Origin: Deroplatys truncata
Taxonomy: Eukaryota > Arthropoda > Insecta > Mantodea > Mantidae
NCBI GenBank assembly: GCA_030765065.1
Contig: CM060990.1
Span: 4,582,001 to 4,646,000, forward strand
Direction: 5' to 3'
Length of the DNA stretch: 64,000 bases
Shown here: positions 32,421-43,235 of the stretch, piece after piece
Position numbering within the stretch: position 1 is the first letter of the stretch
Layout of the letters: each line of letters opens with the position of its first letter
The notes under the pieces: model-generated
Told to the model about the DNA's origin: nothing
Databases searched by the model: none
The model's input: only the letters and a program-made list of their open reading frames with translations
Position numbers and translations under genes: made by a program

Positions 32421-32574
32421 AGCGCTGTATAGACGCCTACTTCTTGAAGGAAAAGGCGGTGAAGAAGAAGCGGAGAAAAAGGGATGCGAGCGAGGAGCTC
32501 ATAAAATTTAAATCCAGTCGTCGTCGCCGCCACGCACTGTAACTACTGCCGCAGCCGTCGCCGCCACCGCCCTG

Positions 32575-33118
32575 AACCACTTCTCTTCGAGTCAAAAAGA
32601 GGCTTGTCTTCCCTCTAGAAAGGGTCTACGAGAAGCTGAAAGAAGAAGAAGAGTTTGACAAAGAACAAGTAAGGCCTCTGCCATTACCGGCCCACGAGAA
32701 AAAAGAAGTAGAAGAGAATACAAATAGAAACCTTGTATAGCAGGTCCTTACCTAGCTCCATATCTGCACACTCCTAGGTCAACGGACACCGTATTCAGCA
32801 TTAACAAGGATAGGGACGGCAACTTTAAAACTTGCGATTCCATTATTCGTATAAAAGACAACGATTTGTATGTAAAGGATAGGTATTTTATAGGAACTTG
32901 GGGTTTTTAGGAATTACCAACTAGAAAGAAGGTAGTTCTCTCGAAAGTCACCTCTTCGGACCGGAGTAAATATAGACAAATTCTTCTTTTAACCAACGGG
33001 CACTTGAGGAATAACGAAGCCTTTAATCAGATGAAATCGAACAGAGGTAGTAAATATAAAGAAATAATTGCCGAGCTGTTTCCGTCAAAGGCTCTCGAGA
33101 CGCGTACGGATTATTAGC
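32575..33118 (+). pseudogene. Unknown Polinton gene upstream of integrase (copy A2)
   Basis: Begins with a lysine/glutamate-rich segment (KRLVFPLERVYEKLKEEEEF), stops at about 32,738, then continues with TVFSINKDRDGNFKTCDSII, NDLYVKDRYFIGTWG, a stop, and a block ending near EIIAELFPSKALETR. It has the same place before integrase as the lineage C gene exon 3 at 3,010-3,607. Both show a charged N terminus and a beta-rich body with a Gly-x-x-Glu-Leu-like core. Function unknown. No intron is evident in this lineage. Confidence 0.5.
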
Positions 33119-33119
33119 A

Positions 33120-33880
33120 ATGAATAAGAAGTATGTTTACTATCCCAAACAAACTTCGGCTTTTTACACCCTACAGATACTTGCAATTCTTACAGGAAAT
33201 AGGCCCAAACGGAGTATTGGCTTCTCCAACAAGATGCTTACACTTTGCACAAACATGCGCGGGGAAAATTTAAGAGGAACCACTACACGGTGAATAACGT
33301 TAACGACGTGTGCGAAATCAACTTGATCTTTTTCAAAAACATTAAAAAGTATAACGATGGAGTTCAGTATCTCCTAACGTGTGTATTGTTTTTCCAGATT
33401 TCTACGTGTAAAACCCATAAAATCACAAACTAGTACGGAAACTGCAAAGGCCCTTGAAGCCATCTTAGATTCCGTTGCCCTCGCAGATAGATCCAACAGG
33501 GGAAAAGAATTTTTAGGATCCGCATTTCAGAAGCTTTTAAAAGAGGACATTGAGCATCAAGCTTGCAGAAACCCTGATGCAAAGTGCGCCATGGTCGAGA
33601 AATTTAATCGTACCATAAGTCTAAAATATTCAAGTATTTAACTGACAGAATTCGTACAGACATATAGACGATCTCGATACATTTTTCACGTATATAATCG
33701 CACCATCCATTCGTCAATAAGAGTGCCTCCAACCGAAGTCAAAGAGAAAAACGTGTTACAAGTATGGAAAACTCTCGAGTGAAAACAAACCAACATTAAA
33801 CCCAGACTTATGAAGCTCGGCGAAGGACAAACCATGAGAATAAGCAAAGAAAAGATAAAATTTGCCAAAGGCTACGAAAA
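33120..33880 (+). pseudogene. Polinton integrase (copy A2)
   Basis: DDE-type retroviral-like integrase. ATG 33,120 (MNKKYVYYPKQT). The core begins HKHARGKFKRNHY at about 33,251. The segment that carries the first catalytic Asp in the lineage C copies reads CEINLIFF here, with Asn instead of Asp. The second block reads ADRSNRGKEF with an insertion, and the Glu is kept in VEKFNRT (about 33,597). Further shifts occur near 33,640, and a C-terminal basic stretch reaches about 33,880. Located after the unknown gene and before the putative virion protein. Inactive: one catalytic residue replaced and several frame breaks. Confidence 0.75.
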
Positions 33881-34014
33881 AATTTCTCAACGGAGATTTT
33901 CAAAATTGTAAAGGTTATAAAACTTTCGCCGCAACCCGTGTACGAACTACACGATCTAAACGGAACTCCAATGGAAGGACAATTTTACAGTTACAAACTA
34001 ACCGATGCGTCATG

Positions 34015-34932
34015 GATGAGTTGTACATAACCGTGTTGAGCGATTCTATTGTCGATTTCTATCGCGAGAATTTGCATGCTAGTTTTCGTAACGATTTAGT
34101 ACAACCGGTCAATTTTCGGAGACAAATGTGGGTTGCAGATCTGGCAGAAGCTTTCCTATTCCTACGGTTACGAATCCATAGATGAGAACATACTTAATGA
34201 AGCTGAGAACTGACCAAAAATGTACTTTTGACAAGATCTGATCGAATATTGTTTGAAAAAATGGATTTTAAGATCTTTAAGGAGCTGTACGCCTCGTTTA
34301 AGAATTAGATAACAGACGATCAACATCGGGAATTTCCCCTATTGAAGCTGCAGGTTTACCTCATTTCTCGTCAAACAGAGATAAAAGAATTAGAAAATGC
34401 TAATAAAGAATGGGTCCCAACACATTTGATTCCACAAAAACCAATTGAAAAGGCTAACAGTATTCATTTAAAGATCACTAAAAGTAGAACGTACGACGGA
34501 AACACTTTTTAACGGAAAAATATTTTTCCTACCATAATATATTATGGTCTAGGTGATCTTTTGGACAACTTAAAAAATTCTCTGCCAAATTCTGATGTCT
34601 ATTAGATTGTTAAGCAAAATATGCTCGCAGAAGTAACTAATGATATGAAAATTCTTTTCCTTAGATCGCAATGGAAAAGCTCTTTTCAGTTTATTTCCGG
34701 AACCGAACCCGTTTTTGTTTACTGTAATCTCATCGAATCGCAGCTGCTCGGTAGCTCTTACGTTAGGTGCATAAGAATTATTCAGTTTCTCTCGTACACC
34801 AGTCATCACAATTTTGAAAAAATATTTTACGTTGAAACATTGAAATGGTTAACAAGTTTGGCGATCTGGCTCGCTTGAGCAGTAGCGTTATGTCTAACAT
34901 TGCCATGCTGCATTTTAAGAAAGTTAATTAAT
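34015..34932 (+). pseudogene. Putative Polinton virion protein (copy A2)
   Basis: Conserved Polinton gene of unknown exact role. Starts with ATG 34,015 (MDELYITVLSDSIVDFY). Its N-terminal part has FRNDLVQPVNF and WVADLAEA. The middle is split by stops at about 34,183, 34,305 and 34,510. The C-terminal part has VFVYCNLIESQ (about 34,710) and ends, after a frame change, in a block finishing MLHFKKVN at about 34,931. About 300 codons. A structural role is inferred from recurrence beside capsid genes. Confidence 0.55.
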
Positions 34933-34959
34933 TATTTTTTGTTTTCTTTTCAGATAGGC

Positions 34960-35470
34960 ACCATCGAGTACTGCGGAGCTTTTAAGGTTTTTATAACCCG
35001 GAGGGAGAGGTTATAATTAAAGAGTTTGGCCGTGGTGGAAATCGAGGCGGAACAGGTAGTGTTGCATCACGTGTTCCGTAAACCAGCGGTTCTCCAGAAT
35101 GCGGAGCCCTTAAAATACAGGAAAACAAACTCATGGTTATCCAATAATTTTCTTGGTATACCATAGTGTTCCGGTTATGTTTAGTTCGCTCCAAAAATTC
35201 CAAATGGAATATATTTTGTAAAGGGGAGCATGCTTACCAAATAAATAAAACCCAGAAGCATCGATAATTATACCGTATATAATGTCGAAAACATAGGGTG
35301 CAAATACAAAATCAAAGATTTGGTCACTGCACCTGCTTGCCGATGGCATAAATTCAACACCGTCAGGTGTGCCAGATCGGAGGTCGTAGCTAGATGGGTG
35401 AACGAAAACGGTTGGGAATTTAAAATTTGGTTCCCGGTGATTTTCTTTGAGCAGGTAAGATATAAATTAG
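34960..35470 (+). pseudogene. Unknown Polinton gene (copy A2)
   Basis: After a TTTTCTTTTCAG acceptor-like tract, a reading with EGEVIIKEF-like sequence is followed in another frame by KYRKTNSWLSNNFLGIP (about 35,110-35,160) and then by IGCKYKIKDL, a Cys/His-containing segment and ARWVNENGWEF (to about 35,420). The NSWL...GIP core is shared with unnamed ORFs of other invertebrate Polintons as far as I recall. Function unknown. Confidence 0.4.
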
Positions 35471-35501
35471 GTCCCTATGTTTAAAATGCATGCATTGGGC
35501 A

Positions 35502-35831
35502 ATGGATCCGCTTACAGTGTACTATGTAAACCATAGTGGAGGGTGCCTCGGTCAGTACATCGGACCGCTGTACGTGGGATGCTTATATGTACTGCAGGGT
35601 GGAAGCATAGGTATATTTTTGGATAGTCTATTCAGAATCGTTAAGCCCATTCTCCTATCCGGCGCAAAATATTTGGGCAGGGAAGCCCTCACCACGGGTG
35701 CAAACATCATGTCCGATATTGCTACACGACAGGAAGGTACAATGATCAGAAATATCGTGGCCAAACGAGTCAGGGAAGACACAGAAAAGCTAGTTGGTAG
35801 GTTACAGCAAGGAAAGGGTAAGAGAAAGTGA
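35502..35831 (+). CDS. Small Polinton protein with internal hydrophobic segment, pVI-like position (copy A2)
   Basis: The only A2 gene that still reads without interruption: about 109 codons from ATG 35,502 (MDPLTVYYVNHSGG). Features in order: a Gly-rich start, GSIGIFLDSLFRIVKPILL as an amphipathic helix, GAKYLGREALTTGANIMSDI, and a basic C terminus (GKGKRK). A small, basic, helix-bearing protein just before the capsid gene resembles the adenovirus-like minor capsid proteins of Polintons. That comparison is inferred from size and place. An ATG at 35,490 is four codons upstream. Confidence 0.6.
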   Translation: MDPLTVYYVNHSGGCLGQYIGPLYVGCLYVLQGGSIGIFLDSLFRIVKPILLSGAKYLGREALTTGANIMSDIATRQEGTMIRNIVAKRVREDTEKLVGRLQQGKGKRK

Positions 35832-35924
35832 TCAGCTCTATATAAAGCAAAAAACGATAGAGTCTTTTTTATTAAATACCGCGCGCGTCACGCTACTACC
35901 AGCACATGCTACCGAGATACCACC

Positions 35925-37188
35925 ATGATTGCCTGCACAAAATATGAATTTGACATCTTTACATAAAAGCCAATTCAGTCGGCAGTATTAAGAAACTTCA
36001 CTACCCTAATCAAACCCATCGCCGCAGTAAATAAATCCGTATTGGAATTTGTTATTCCTGGAGATAAGGAAAACTACGTCGATTTAAATGTTTATTTGAT
36101 GGTAAAAGGAAAATCTGTAAAGCCGGATGGTTCCAGCTTAGCAGCAACAGATAAAACGATATGTGTTAACAATTTATTGCACTCCTTGTTTGGTGAACTG
36201 ATCGTTTCCCTAAATGGAACATCCATCACTCCTTCCGAAGATCTTTATCATTATCGTAGCTATTTAGAAACCTTGTTAACATACGGTCACGATGCATCGA
36301 TAAACCATCTTAATAACGCTTTGTAGTACATCGACACGGCTCCGCACGGTCTTTCCGGGGTCCAGGCTTCGAAAAACGGAACGCTGGAAGCCGGAGATTC
36401 TAATTGCGGATGGAAGGAACGCCATCATAGGAGCAATAGTCTAAAGAAATAGCCATGTTTGGTAGATTACGCGGGGACATTTTGCGTTTGCCCACTTTGT
36501 TACTACCGGGAGTTACACTTCAAATCAAGTTGATTAAAGCGAAGGACTCGCTTTATATGAGTGAAAGTGCGGATTTCAGTTCCCAGATGCCACTCTATAC
36601 GTGAAAAAATAAAACCAGCTCCGAACCTGTTGATGGCCCATATGAATGCTTTAGAAACGCTAAATGCGAGATACGATATAACGCGAGTCGATGTTAGATC
36701 CTACACTTTTGCAGCAGGGCAGAGTAGGTAACGCTGTAATATGTCCGCTACCTAAAAGGATACTCGTAGGTATGGCAGAAAATACAAATTCTTCGGGAAC
36801 TCACACCTCAACCCCTTTCAATTTTTAACATTTCCATTTGAAATGTTTTGCGATTTACGTTAACGGCCAGAAATTTCCGGCAGAAGGTCTTTATATCCAC
36901 ATCTCTAGTGAAAAATGTTCAACGTTGGCCTACCAAACGCTCTTCTCCGGTTCTGGCATCCATCACACCAACAGCGGAATTCAAATTACGCACATGTATG
37001 TAATGTGTTATTTCCTAGTGCGTTTCGATTTAATACCAGACAGTGCCGCTTCGGAAGGTCACGTTTCACTATTAAATAACAGAAATATCAGAATAGAGCT
37101 CCGACTTAAAAACAAGTTAACACAAGCCATCACGTGTATCATGTACTGCGAGTACGAAAATTCTATTCAGATAGACAAAGATCTGTGA
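35925..37188 (+). pseudogene. Polinton capsid protein (copy A2)
   Basis: Jelly-roll capsid gene of a Polinton, about 420 codons. ATG 35,925; one stop at about 35,964. The open block 36,042-36,326 reads EFVIPGDKENYVDLNVYL, then LHSLFGELIVSLNG, then a segment with SYLETLLTYG. A decayed middle follows (36,330-36,830). The last block, 36,838-37,188, has FAIYVNGQKFPAEG, HTNSG, RFDLIPD and IMYCEYENSIQID and ends in a stop. Whether this is the major (double jelly-roll) or minor capsid protein cannot be settled from the sequence; length favours the major one. The protease follows directly. Confidence 0.65.
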
Positions 37189-37670
37189 GTGCACACAGAT
37201 TATTAAAGACGAACAGCTTACAGATATAACAAACTTTGCGAGGCATTCCATATTTTGCAGGCGTTTTTGTATCGGAAATGCTGTCTTCAGAATGTACGAA
37301 ACATCTACATTCTCAATAAATTTAGGTCCTCACAACCTACCTGGTTCACACTGGATAGCTGTAACTCAAAATCTCAATTGTTTAGCATGGTATTGAGATT
37401 TGTATGGCCTTTCTCCCTTTATAAAATCCTTGAAAGACTTCATGTCATTTCACTTCACATTTAATAATCTTCAACTTCAAAGCCTCTACTCCGACACCTG
37501 GGAACAGTACGCGTGGCTCTATACTCTCTACGTCTGCACCAGAGGATACACCATGAACCAGTTCGTATCCCTGTTCAACTCTGCCGATCCAGATTGTCAG
37601 GCCAGGGAGATGTTTCACAGAGAATTTACACTTTGGCGGTGCAACAAGGGACAGCGATGCCTACCGTGTA
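37189..37670 (+). pseudogene. Polinton adenain-type cysteine protease (copy A2)
   Basis: Maturation protease related to the adenovirus protease (clan CE). The catalytic His is visible in GSHWIAV (about 37,345), and the acidic residue in DLYG just after an in-frame stop (about 37,400). The block LQSLYSDTWEQYAWLY (about 37,490-37,530) occupies the place of the nucleophile segment, but the expected Cys residues are Trp and Ala, so the active site is gone. A tail, ARGY-like with NQFVSLF, follows. Three frames are used. It follows the capsid gene. Confidence 0.6.
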
Positions 37671-37689
37671 TAAAGGTAAGCAGCTCGAT

Positions 37690-38200
37690 TATTTTTCGGT
37701 CAGTATTTGTGCAAGATGGAAGGAGGTCTTGTCGCGGATTACACAGCGCTCAAGGGAAACGGCAAAGAATTAATCACAAAGGAATTGGCAATCGTTGGAA
37801 AAGGAATTGTTCAAACCTTTCATTTTGCAAGCCCATATCCTTTGAAAAGTAAATTAGATGCGTTTAACAGAGATAATAAAAATGGATACATTTCAAGGAT
37901 GGTCACGTTCCTTATAGCATGCTAAAAACTGTACTGGAAGAGGCGGTGGCGGGCACATCTATCTCTTCGCTTATGACGAGAATAAATGTGAAAATTTTTC
38001 CGCACTCTGCGATAGAACGTTTATCAATTGCAGAAAAGAGTTTAGTTGTCCCAAGCCAGAAAATCTCTATCATCAGCTGCGCTGCGCATTTCCTTTGTAT
38101 AAGTTCTCAAACACTCGCTGTGCATGCAAACACGCTCACGCCACGTTCAGCTGGTTATAACATCACAAGCTTAAAAAGCTTAACCCCAGATGTCTGCTGA
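37690..38200 (+). pseudogene. Unknown Polinton-associated gene with Cys/His C terminus (copy A2)
   Basis: First part, from about 37,707: GGLVADYTALKGNGKELITK followed by ELAIV and FHFASPYP. After a frameshift near 37,905, SMLKTVLEEAV is followed by IYLFAYDENKC and a C-terminal segment with five Cys and three His (CRKEFSCPKP..., about 38,025-38,160). An N-terminal acidic residue followed by a KEL pattern could be an exonuclease-like fold, but this is a guess. Not identified. Confidence 0.4.
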
Positions 38201-38299
38201 TATCTCTAACGGACACGATGCTTCTTTTGTTTCAGCTGTGGAGCAGTCGACGAGATGAGTTCAAGAACTAAGTAGATCAGAATACCACTGCGCTGCCAA

Positions 38300-38795
38300 A
38301 CTGGCGTGACTGCTCCGGAACCCGTGCTGCATTGCAGGAATCTTCTTTCTCAACAAACTTCACCCCAGATACACCAGCCTTGGTTTCTACAAAAGAAGGA
38401 ATTGCTAAGCTCGTGTGGAAATTGGCGGAGTAAGGCTGGGGAGAGTCGTCCTCCCGTCCTACTACTTCACAACTCTGCTGAATTACCTACATAAACTTGC
38501 CGAACATCTCTGCAAAGGGCAGTCGTACAGATGCATCGAAGAGCAGTTTCGCCTCAAATCTATAAATGGGCATCGTGCCAGTATACAATGCGAGGACTCA
38601 CACATCATCCTTTGTTTAGATGATGTAAACTTTCTATTGTGCAATGCAAATGTATTGCAACAACAACTTGCAAAATATGTCTTAGCCACAACGGATGTAA
38701 AAGACCATGTTAACAGCGCTTCAAGTAGTATTTTATGCTTCCAAAAGAAAATGCTTCGTGTTTCGTCCTTTACGATATTATATATGACGAAATAA
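38300..38795 (+). pseudogene. Unknown last gene of Polinton A2
   Basis: The open block 38,415-38,795 reads VEIGGVRLGRVVLPSYYF, TTLLNYLHKLAEHLC, then a Cys-rich rest; a leading segment with DTPALVSTKEGIAKLV (about 38,370) is in another frame. It is the last plus-strand gene before the right terminal repeat. Not recognised. Confidence 0.35.
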
Positions 38796-39084
38796 ACTCA
38801 ACACTGGCATCTTATGAGAATGAATAAAAAACTAACTTACATTCACGTCTCTTATTTTCTAACTTTTTTCCTTTACATTCGAATATAGGGAAAATTCACT
38901 CCCATCCTTCAATATACCTACAAAAATCAGTAGTAACTAACATAAATCGGGATAGACAAGGAAAAGAATAAAGTCATATTGTGTGGGAAATGACATGCCA
39001 AGGGCAATGCAACGTTCCTTTTTTTGCCATTGCAATCGATCAATAATTTACTCAACCTCTTTTATTTTTAAATGAAAAAAATCT

Positions 39085-39239
39085 ACATGAACGGAAAACC
39101 ACCGCTTTGGGCGTGGTCGCGGCAGTGGCCTTCTCATGGCCTTGTTTGCGGCCTTCAATTGTGTTGTTTGTGTTACATGCCCTGGCGTGATGACGTTATT
39201 AGGGTTCAATGGACGGCCTAAAGTGCTAGCTATACTACT
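39085..39239 (-). repeat. Right terminal inverted repeat of Polinton A2
   Basis: Inverse of 24,644-24,800, ending GGACGGCCTAAAGTGCTAGC then TATACTACT. Confidence 0.8.
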
Positions 39240-39730
39240 TATGTTTCTTCAATGAGGGTTTTTTTAGTCATTGTATTATTATTTTTCCCTGAAATAATAT
39301 TCTATTATTGTAAATGTATGTTTGTATGTTTCCTTAATGAGGATTTGCTTAAATCACTGCATGATTATTTTTCCCTCAAATAATCTGTTATTATTGCATA
39401 TGCAACTACGTATGTTTCTTTAATGACGTTTTTTAAATCATTGTATTATTATTTTTTCCTTAAAATTATGTTTTACTACTGCATATATGTGTGTTTCTTT
39501 AATGAGGGCTTTTTAGTAGATGTATTATTAATTTTTCCCCAAATTATGATTTAATCGTGTATACATGTTTCATTTGTGGGGTTTTTTATGTCAGTATCGT
39601 ATCATTTTTCCTCAAACTATGCTTTAATATTTATACGTTTATTAATGAGGCTTTTTAAATCATTGTAGTATTGCTACTTTGCTCCTTAAATTGTGCTTTA
39701 ATATTGTGTTTATCTCTCTTTAATAGTGTT
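39240..39730. repeat. Lineage C minisatellite, right piece
   Basis: About six diverged units of 75-80 bp with AATGAGGGTTTTTTTAGTC, TTGTATTATTATTTTTCCCT and AAATTATG blocks. Related to 1,478-1,880, and continuous with 24,400-24,643 if Polinton A2 is removed. A short (ATT)n run lies at 39,740-39,780. Confidence 0.75.
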
Positions 39731-39890
39731 TTAATCAATTTATTATTATTATTTATTATTATTATTACTATTATTATTACTACTAAACAGAATGAACCTA
39801 GAAATGGCAGAGTATTACAAATAATATTAATAAAGCTCTAGTGGTTTACAGCCAAAGAACATTTCATATTATTTACATTTTTCCGATAGA

Positions 39891-40900
39891 TTACACAAAA
39901 TCCTATTTATTGATCCATTTGGTATCTTCAAAACCATACTACTTTACAAGAACTCTGTTTCCGCGTTTATGTAGCACATGTTCTGTTAAATAATTGTAAG
40001 GATAATTAGTCTTTTTAGTTCATGTCCACAGAGGGAACGCTTATCCTTTTAGTGTGTATTTAGCAGTAGGAGTACGCTTCACACGAGTAACTTGAAAGAT
40101 TTCAACACCGCAGTTACATTCGAATCATTCTTGAAAGTATCATTTATGTTTTATGTTTAGATACCCTGACATAGTCACCAACACTAAACTTCTTTGCTCC
40201 CTTCTTCTCTGTTCGATCTTAATTATAGTTATACACAATCAAAAGAAGATTAATGTTTTCATTTCATTAGGTTTCAGGCGGATAGTCGAATGAAAAGAAA
40301 GTATCGTTGCATTTTGTAATGTTCCATGGGTAAAAGATCTAACCACTTTTAGGTTCCTTGGGCTAAAAGCTCGCGATACATTATATTCTTCAAGGTTCGT
40401 ATTAAACGTTCAACACCTGCAGCCTGTGGTGGTTAGTATTATACTTTAACAGTGATCTCTTAAAGAATTTGTTATAAACCTATTTTACTTTATGGTTTTC
40501 CTTGTTCCTGGGCGGTGCCTCAAATTCTTGTAATATATCTTTCTTTGCAGCATTAACTCCGACTTTGTCCTGAAAAGGTCTTGCATAAACCATTTTAGAG
40601 TAGAAGTGTTTGCGATCAATATGTATTTGAAGTTTTTTTTTAATCTTACATATGGTATCATTTCGATCAAGTCCATTTGCAACCATCATTGAGTTCTTTG
40701 CTGATAATTCTGAGTCGTAAGCAGTTCCTTCTCTCTGGTCCGTGAAGCTCTCTGGAGAAACGTTGTTTGGCCGTCGTGATATAATTTTAAATGTTTTAAA
40801 TTCTCGGATAATTTCCTCAATCTCTTGATTATGACTATCATTACTAGCGTCTCTCGATGCAATGAATATCCTCAGTCTATTCACTAATGTGTTAGGATTT
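39891..40900 (-). pseudogene. Polinton integrase (lineage C, copy 2)
   Basis: Collinear with 1,984-3,010. The N-terminal part (40,884-40,740) reads MNRLRIFIASRDASN and EIEEIIREFKTF. The first catalytic Asp is in MQMDLIEMIPYV (about 40,680). The segment with the second Asp has been lost (a reading through PPRNKENHKVK and then YNKFFKRS). The chromodomain-like tail is present at the end (LHKRGNRVLVK, about 39,960) with an in-frame stop. Its final stop is at 39,891. Pseudogene. Confidence 0.75.
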
Positions 40901-41240
40901 CCCCAGAAAACGTGGTCACCTTCTTATCGGGTCTATGCTCCTTCCATACCAGCCTAAGTCTGAATGCGGATTGAACAGAGCACGTATTATATTCCTGTAT
41001 TTATGTGCTATCTCAAACGACTATGCCTGCTGTGACCATTTATATGAAGAAAAATGGCTTTTCATGAGCTTAGCGTACGTAGCCAAGTCTTCACTGGTGT
41101 ATGGGACATGGCATTTTAAATCGTTCGAAATAGAAGGAAAATTGGCTTTGCATTTAAAACGAAACGAAACCTCCTGTACTTGTAGACAAGCCCGATACGA
41201 TGCTTTGCGCAAACTCTTAAGATTAAGGACGTCATAATTT
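40900..41240 (-). pseudogene. C-terminal piece of the lineage C unknown gene (copy 2)
   Basis: Matches 3,010-3,240: YTSEDLATYAKLMKSHFSS (about 41,105-41,045) against FTSEDLGTYAKILKSTFLH. Homology stops at about 41,240. The N-terminal exons of a closely related copy lie at 48,474-50,265. Confidence 0.5.
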
Positions 41241-41427
41241 GGTAATTAAAATTGTTAAAATTTATCGTATCCTCTCAAAATTTCCAACTTCAAGTTGTTA
41301 TATTTCGAAACCTTTAAATCGAATTATTTAAATCCAGCTTCATTTGATTCCCTAAACTTAAATTTCATACGGATAAGTAAACTTATTCTTATTTTTATTT
41401 AAGTAAAAAATTGTATTTTCCAAGTGT

Positions 41428-41831
41428 AAACGGTTACGCATTAGGAAAAATTATCTTATTATATATGACAAGATACTCCCTAATTCAAACACACTCAAAC
41501 ACATATTTTACGGTTCTGGTTATTGATAAAACGGTTACGCATTAGGAAAAAATATCTTATTATATATGACAAGATACTCCCTAATTCAAACACACTCAAA
41601 CACATATTTTACGGTTCTGGTTATTGATAAAACGGTTACGCATTAGGAAAAATTATCTTATTATATATGACAAGATACTCCCTAATTCAAACACACTCAA
41701 ACACATATTTTACGGTTCTGGTTATTGATAAAACGGTTACGCATTAGGAAAAATTATCTTATTATATATGACAAGATACTCCCTAATTCAAACACACTCA
41801 AACACATATTTTACGGTTCTGGTTATTGATA
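41428..41831. repeat. Four-copy 101-bp tandem repeat
   Basis: Four almost identical copies, each beginning AACGGTTACGCATTAGG and ending GGTTCTGGTTATTGATAA; units start near 41,430, 41,531, 41,632 and 41,733. One base differs in unit 2. High identity marks it as recent. Low GC, with no gene. Confidence 0.95.
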
Positions 41832-42950
41832 ACGTTTCATCTAAAATAATTAAAGAAGTTAATTGCTTCACGCGCGCATGGTCCTTTGGCACGTTTGTTT
41901 TGAGCTGAATGTCAAGTAAGCTGCTGTGCACGGCTTAAACAATGAGAACGCTTAATAACCAGGATGTTGTTCTGAGTGTTTCCTCACACGTTCGCAGAGC
42001 GCTTGGTGATCATTGAGCATAAGCTATGCAGATCGCTGCGTTTATTCAGTTTTTGTGTTATAACTACGAACACGTAAACATAACAGCTTTAAAAGAGTGC
42101 CGACTTCTCTTAATGACATTGTGGATTATTCTCAATCTAATATTTTAGTTTTAGAAAAGTCCGAAGACTCTTAAAAAATTAAAAACTATAGAGATTTTTG
42201 TGAATATAATAAAAATAATCAGCATATGATGTAATGAAATGCGAACTTTTATCTACCAAAGGAGATTTGGTACAATATTCCAAAAATAAAGGATTCCGGA
42301 GATATGCGCACATAAGAATCCAAAAAATGAATTAATGCAATGCATTTATCGTTGAATAACGTGACAACCGTTGGGTTTCATATGCTAATAGTTGATAAAT
42401 ATTGTTTCCTTAGCAGCACTTATTAATAGGAAACATTACAACGCAGACAAAAAATGCGAGGATCTTTGCCGCTCGATATCACATGTAATGTCCCGAATGC
42501 AGACATCTGGAGTATTGAATATCTGACGTTTATTTTGTTGAAGTTGTTAGAGAATCCACTTCAGCCATAGTTTTTGTTCTAATTCCCTGTGGTGCCTTGT
42601 AGTTTCCTGTTTATTTGCATTCCGACCTCCTTGGTAAGTGTGTGTTTATCTGTTGACGCGCCTCGTTCCATTTCCTAGTGATCATACCTCTAGTGTAATT
42701 TTTATTTCAGTATCCATCTCTCCAAGAGAATATTCAATATGAACGGTTCTCTTATTGCTGAATATAATGTTACCATTATCGTTTATCAACTGCATATGAA
42801 ATTTGTATATTCGGGACATCATTATCGTGAACTGAGTCTAGTAACACTTTAAATCCAACTTTGTTAATTGCAATGTTATTTTCTGAATATCTTTGAGAAT
42901 ATACTCTGAAACCAGTTCATTGATCGTGGTCTTAACCATAACCTCAGCGT
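41832..42950. other. No gene recognised
   Basis: AT-rich sequence. A minus-strand ORF at 42,876-43,070 and plus-strand ORFs at 42,893-43,102 look random. Nothing identified. Confidence 0.4.
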
Positions 42951-43079
42951 TGTTCCATTTTGCGCAGAGAAATCGCGCATCCTGTTTTCGAGTGCGCTCA
43001 AATAATTCTTATTGGATGCATCAATATTACCTTCAGAATTGTACACATTGCAAAACCTATTGTTCTTCAATTGCTAGTT

Positions 43080-43193
43080 TCCTTCGACTTACCTACTTAT
43101 GATAAAATGATCAAGTACTCCTATAATTGGAGCGGTCCTCTGGGAACCAAACCTGTCGATAGTCATGATAAGTTTCCTTTTTATCAAGCTTAA
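43080..43193 (+). pseudogene. Possible phospholipase A2-like fragment
   Basis: A short reading, YDKMIKYSYNWSGPLG then KPVDSHDKFPFY, ends at 43,193. A Tyr...Gly-Pro-Leu-Gly calcium-loop-like block followed by a DSHDK...Y block is reminiscent of the phospholipase A2-like segments known from some parvovirus and Polinton-like proteins. The His-Asp pair is not at the usual HDxxY spacing. Very short; weak call. Confidence 0.25.
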
Positions 43194-43231
43194 TATATAC
43201 ATCAAACCTGCTGCTATATCGACCGCCATTC

Positions 43232-43235
43232 ATAT
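43232..43235 (+). repeat. Target duplication ATAT, left of solo LTR 1
   Basis: Repeated at 43,865-43,868. Confidence 0.6.

Larger units (their letters stand above)
24644..39239 (+). mobile_element. Polinton A2, near full-length, 14.6 kb
   Basis: Bounded by AGTAGTATA and TATACTACT inside inverted repeats of about 155 bp, with a 6-bp target duplication carrying one mismatch. Gene order: minus strand OB-like, dUTPase and unknown protein; plus strand polymerase, small ORF, ATPase, pX-like, unknown, integrase, putative virion protein, unknown, pVI-like, capsid, protease and two unknown genes. Nearly all have frameshifts or stops, so the copy is an old fossil, but synteny is kept end to end. Confidence 0.85.
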
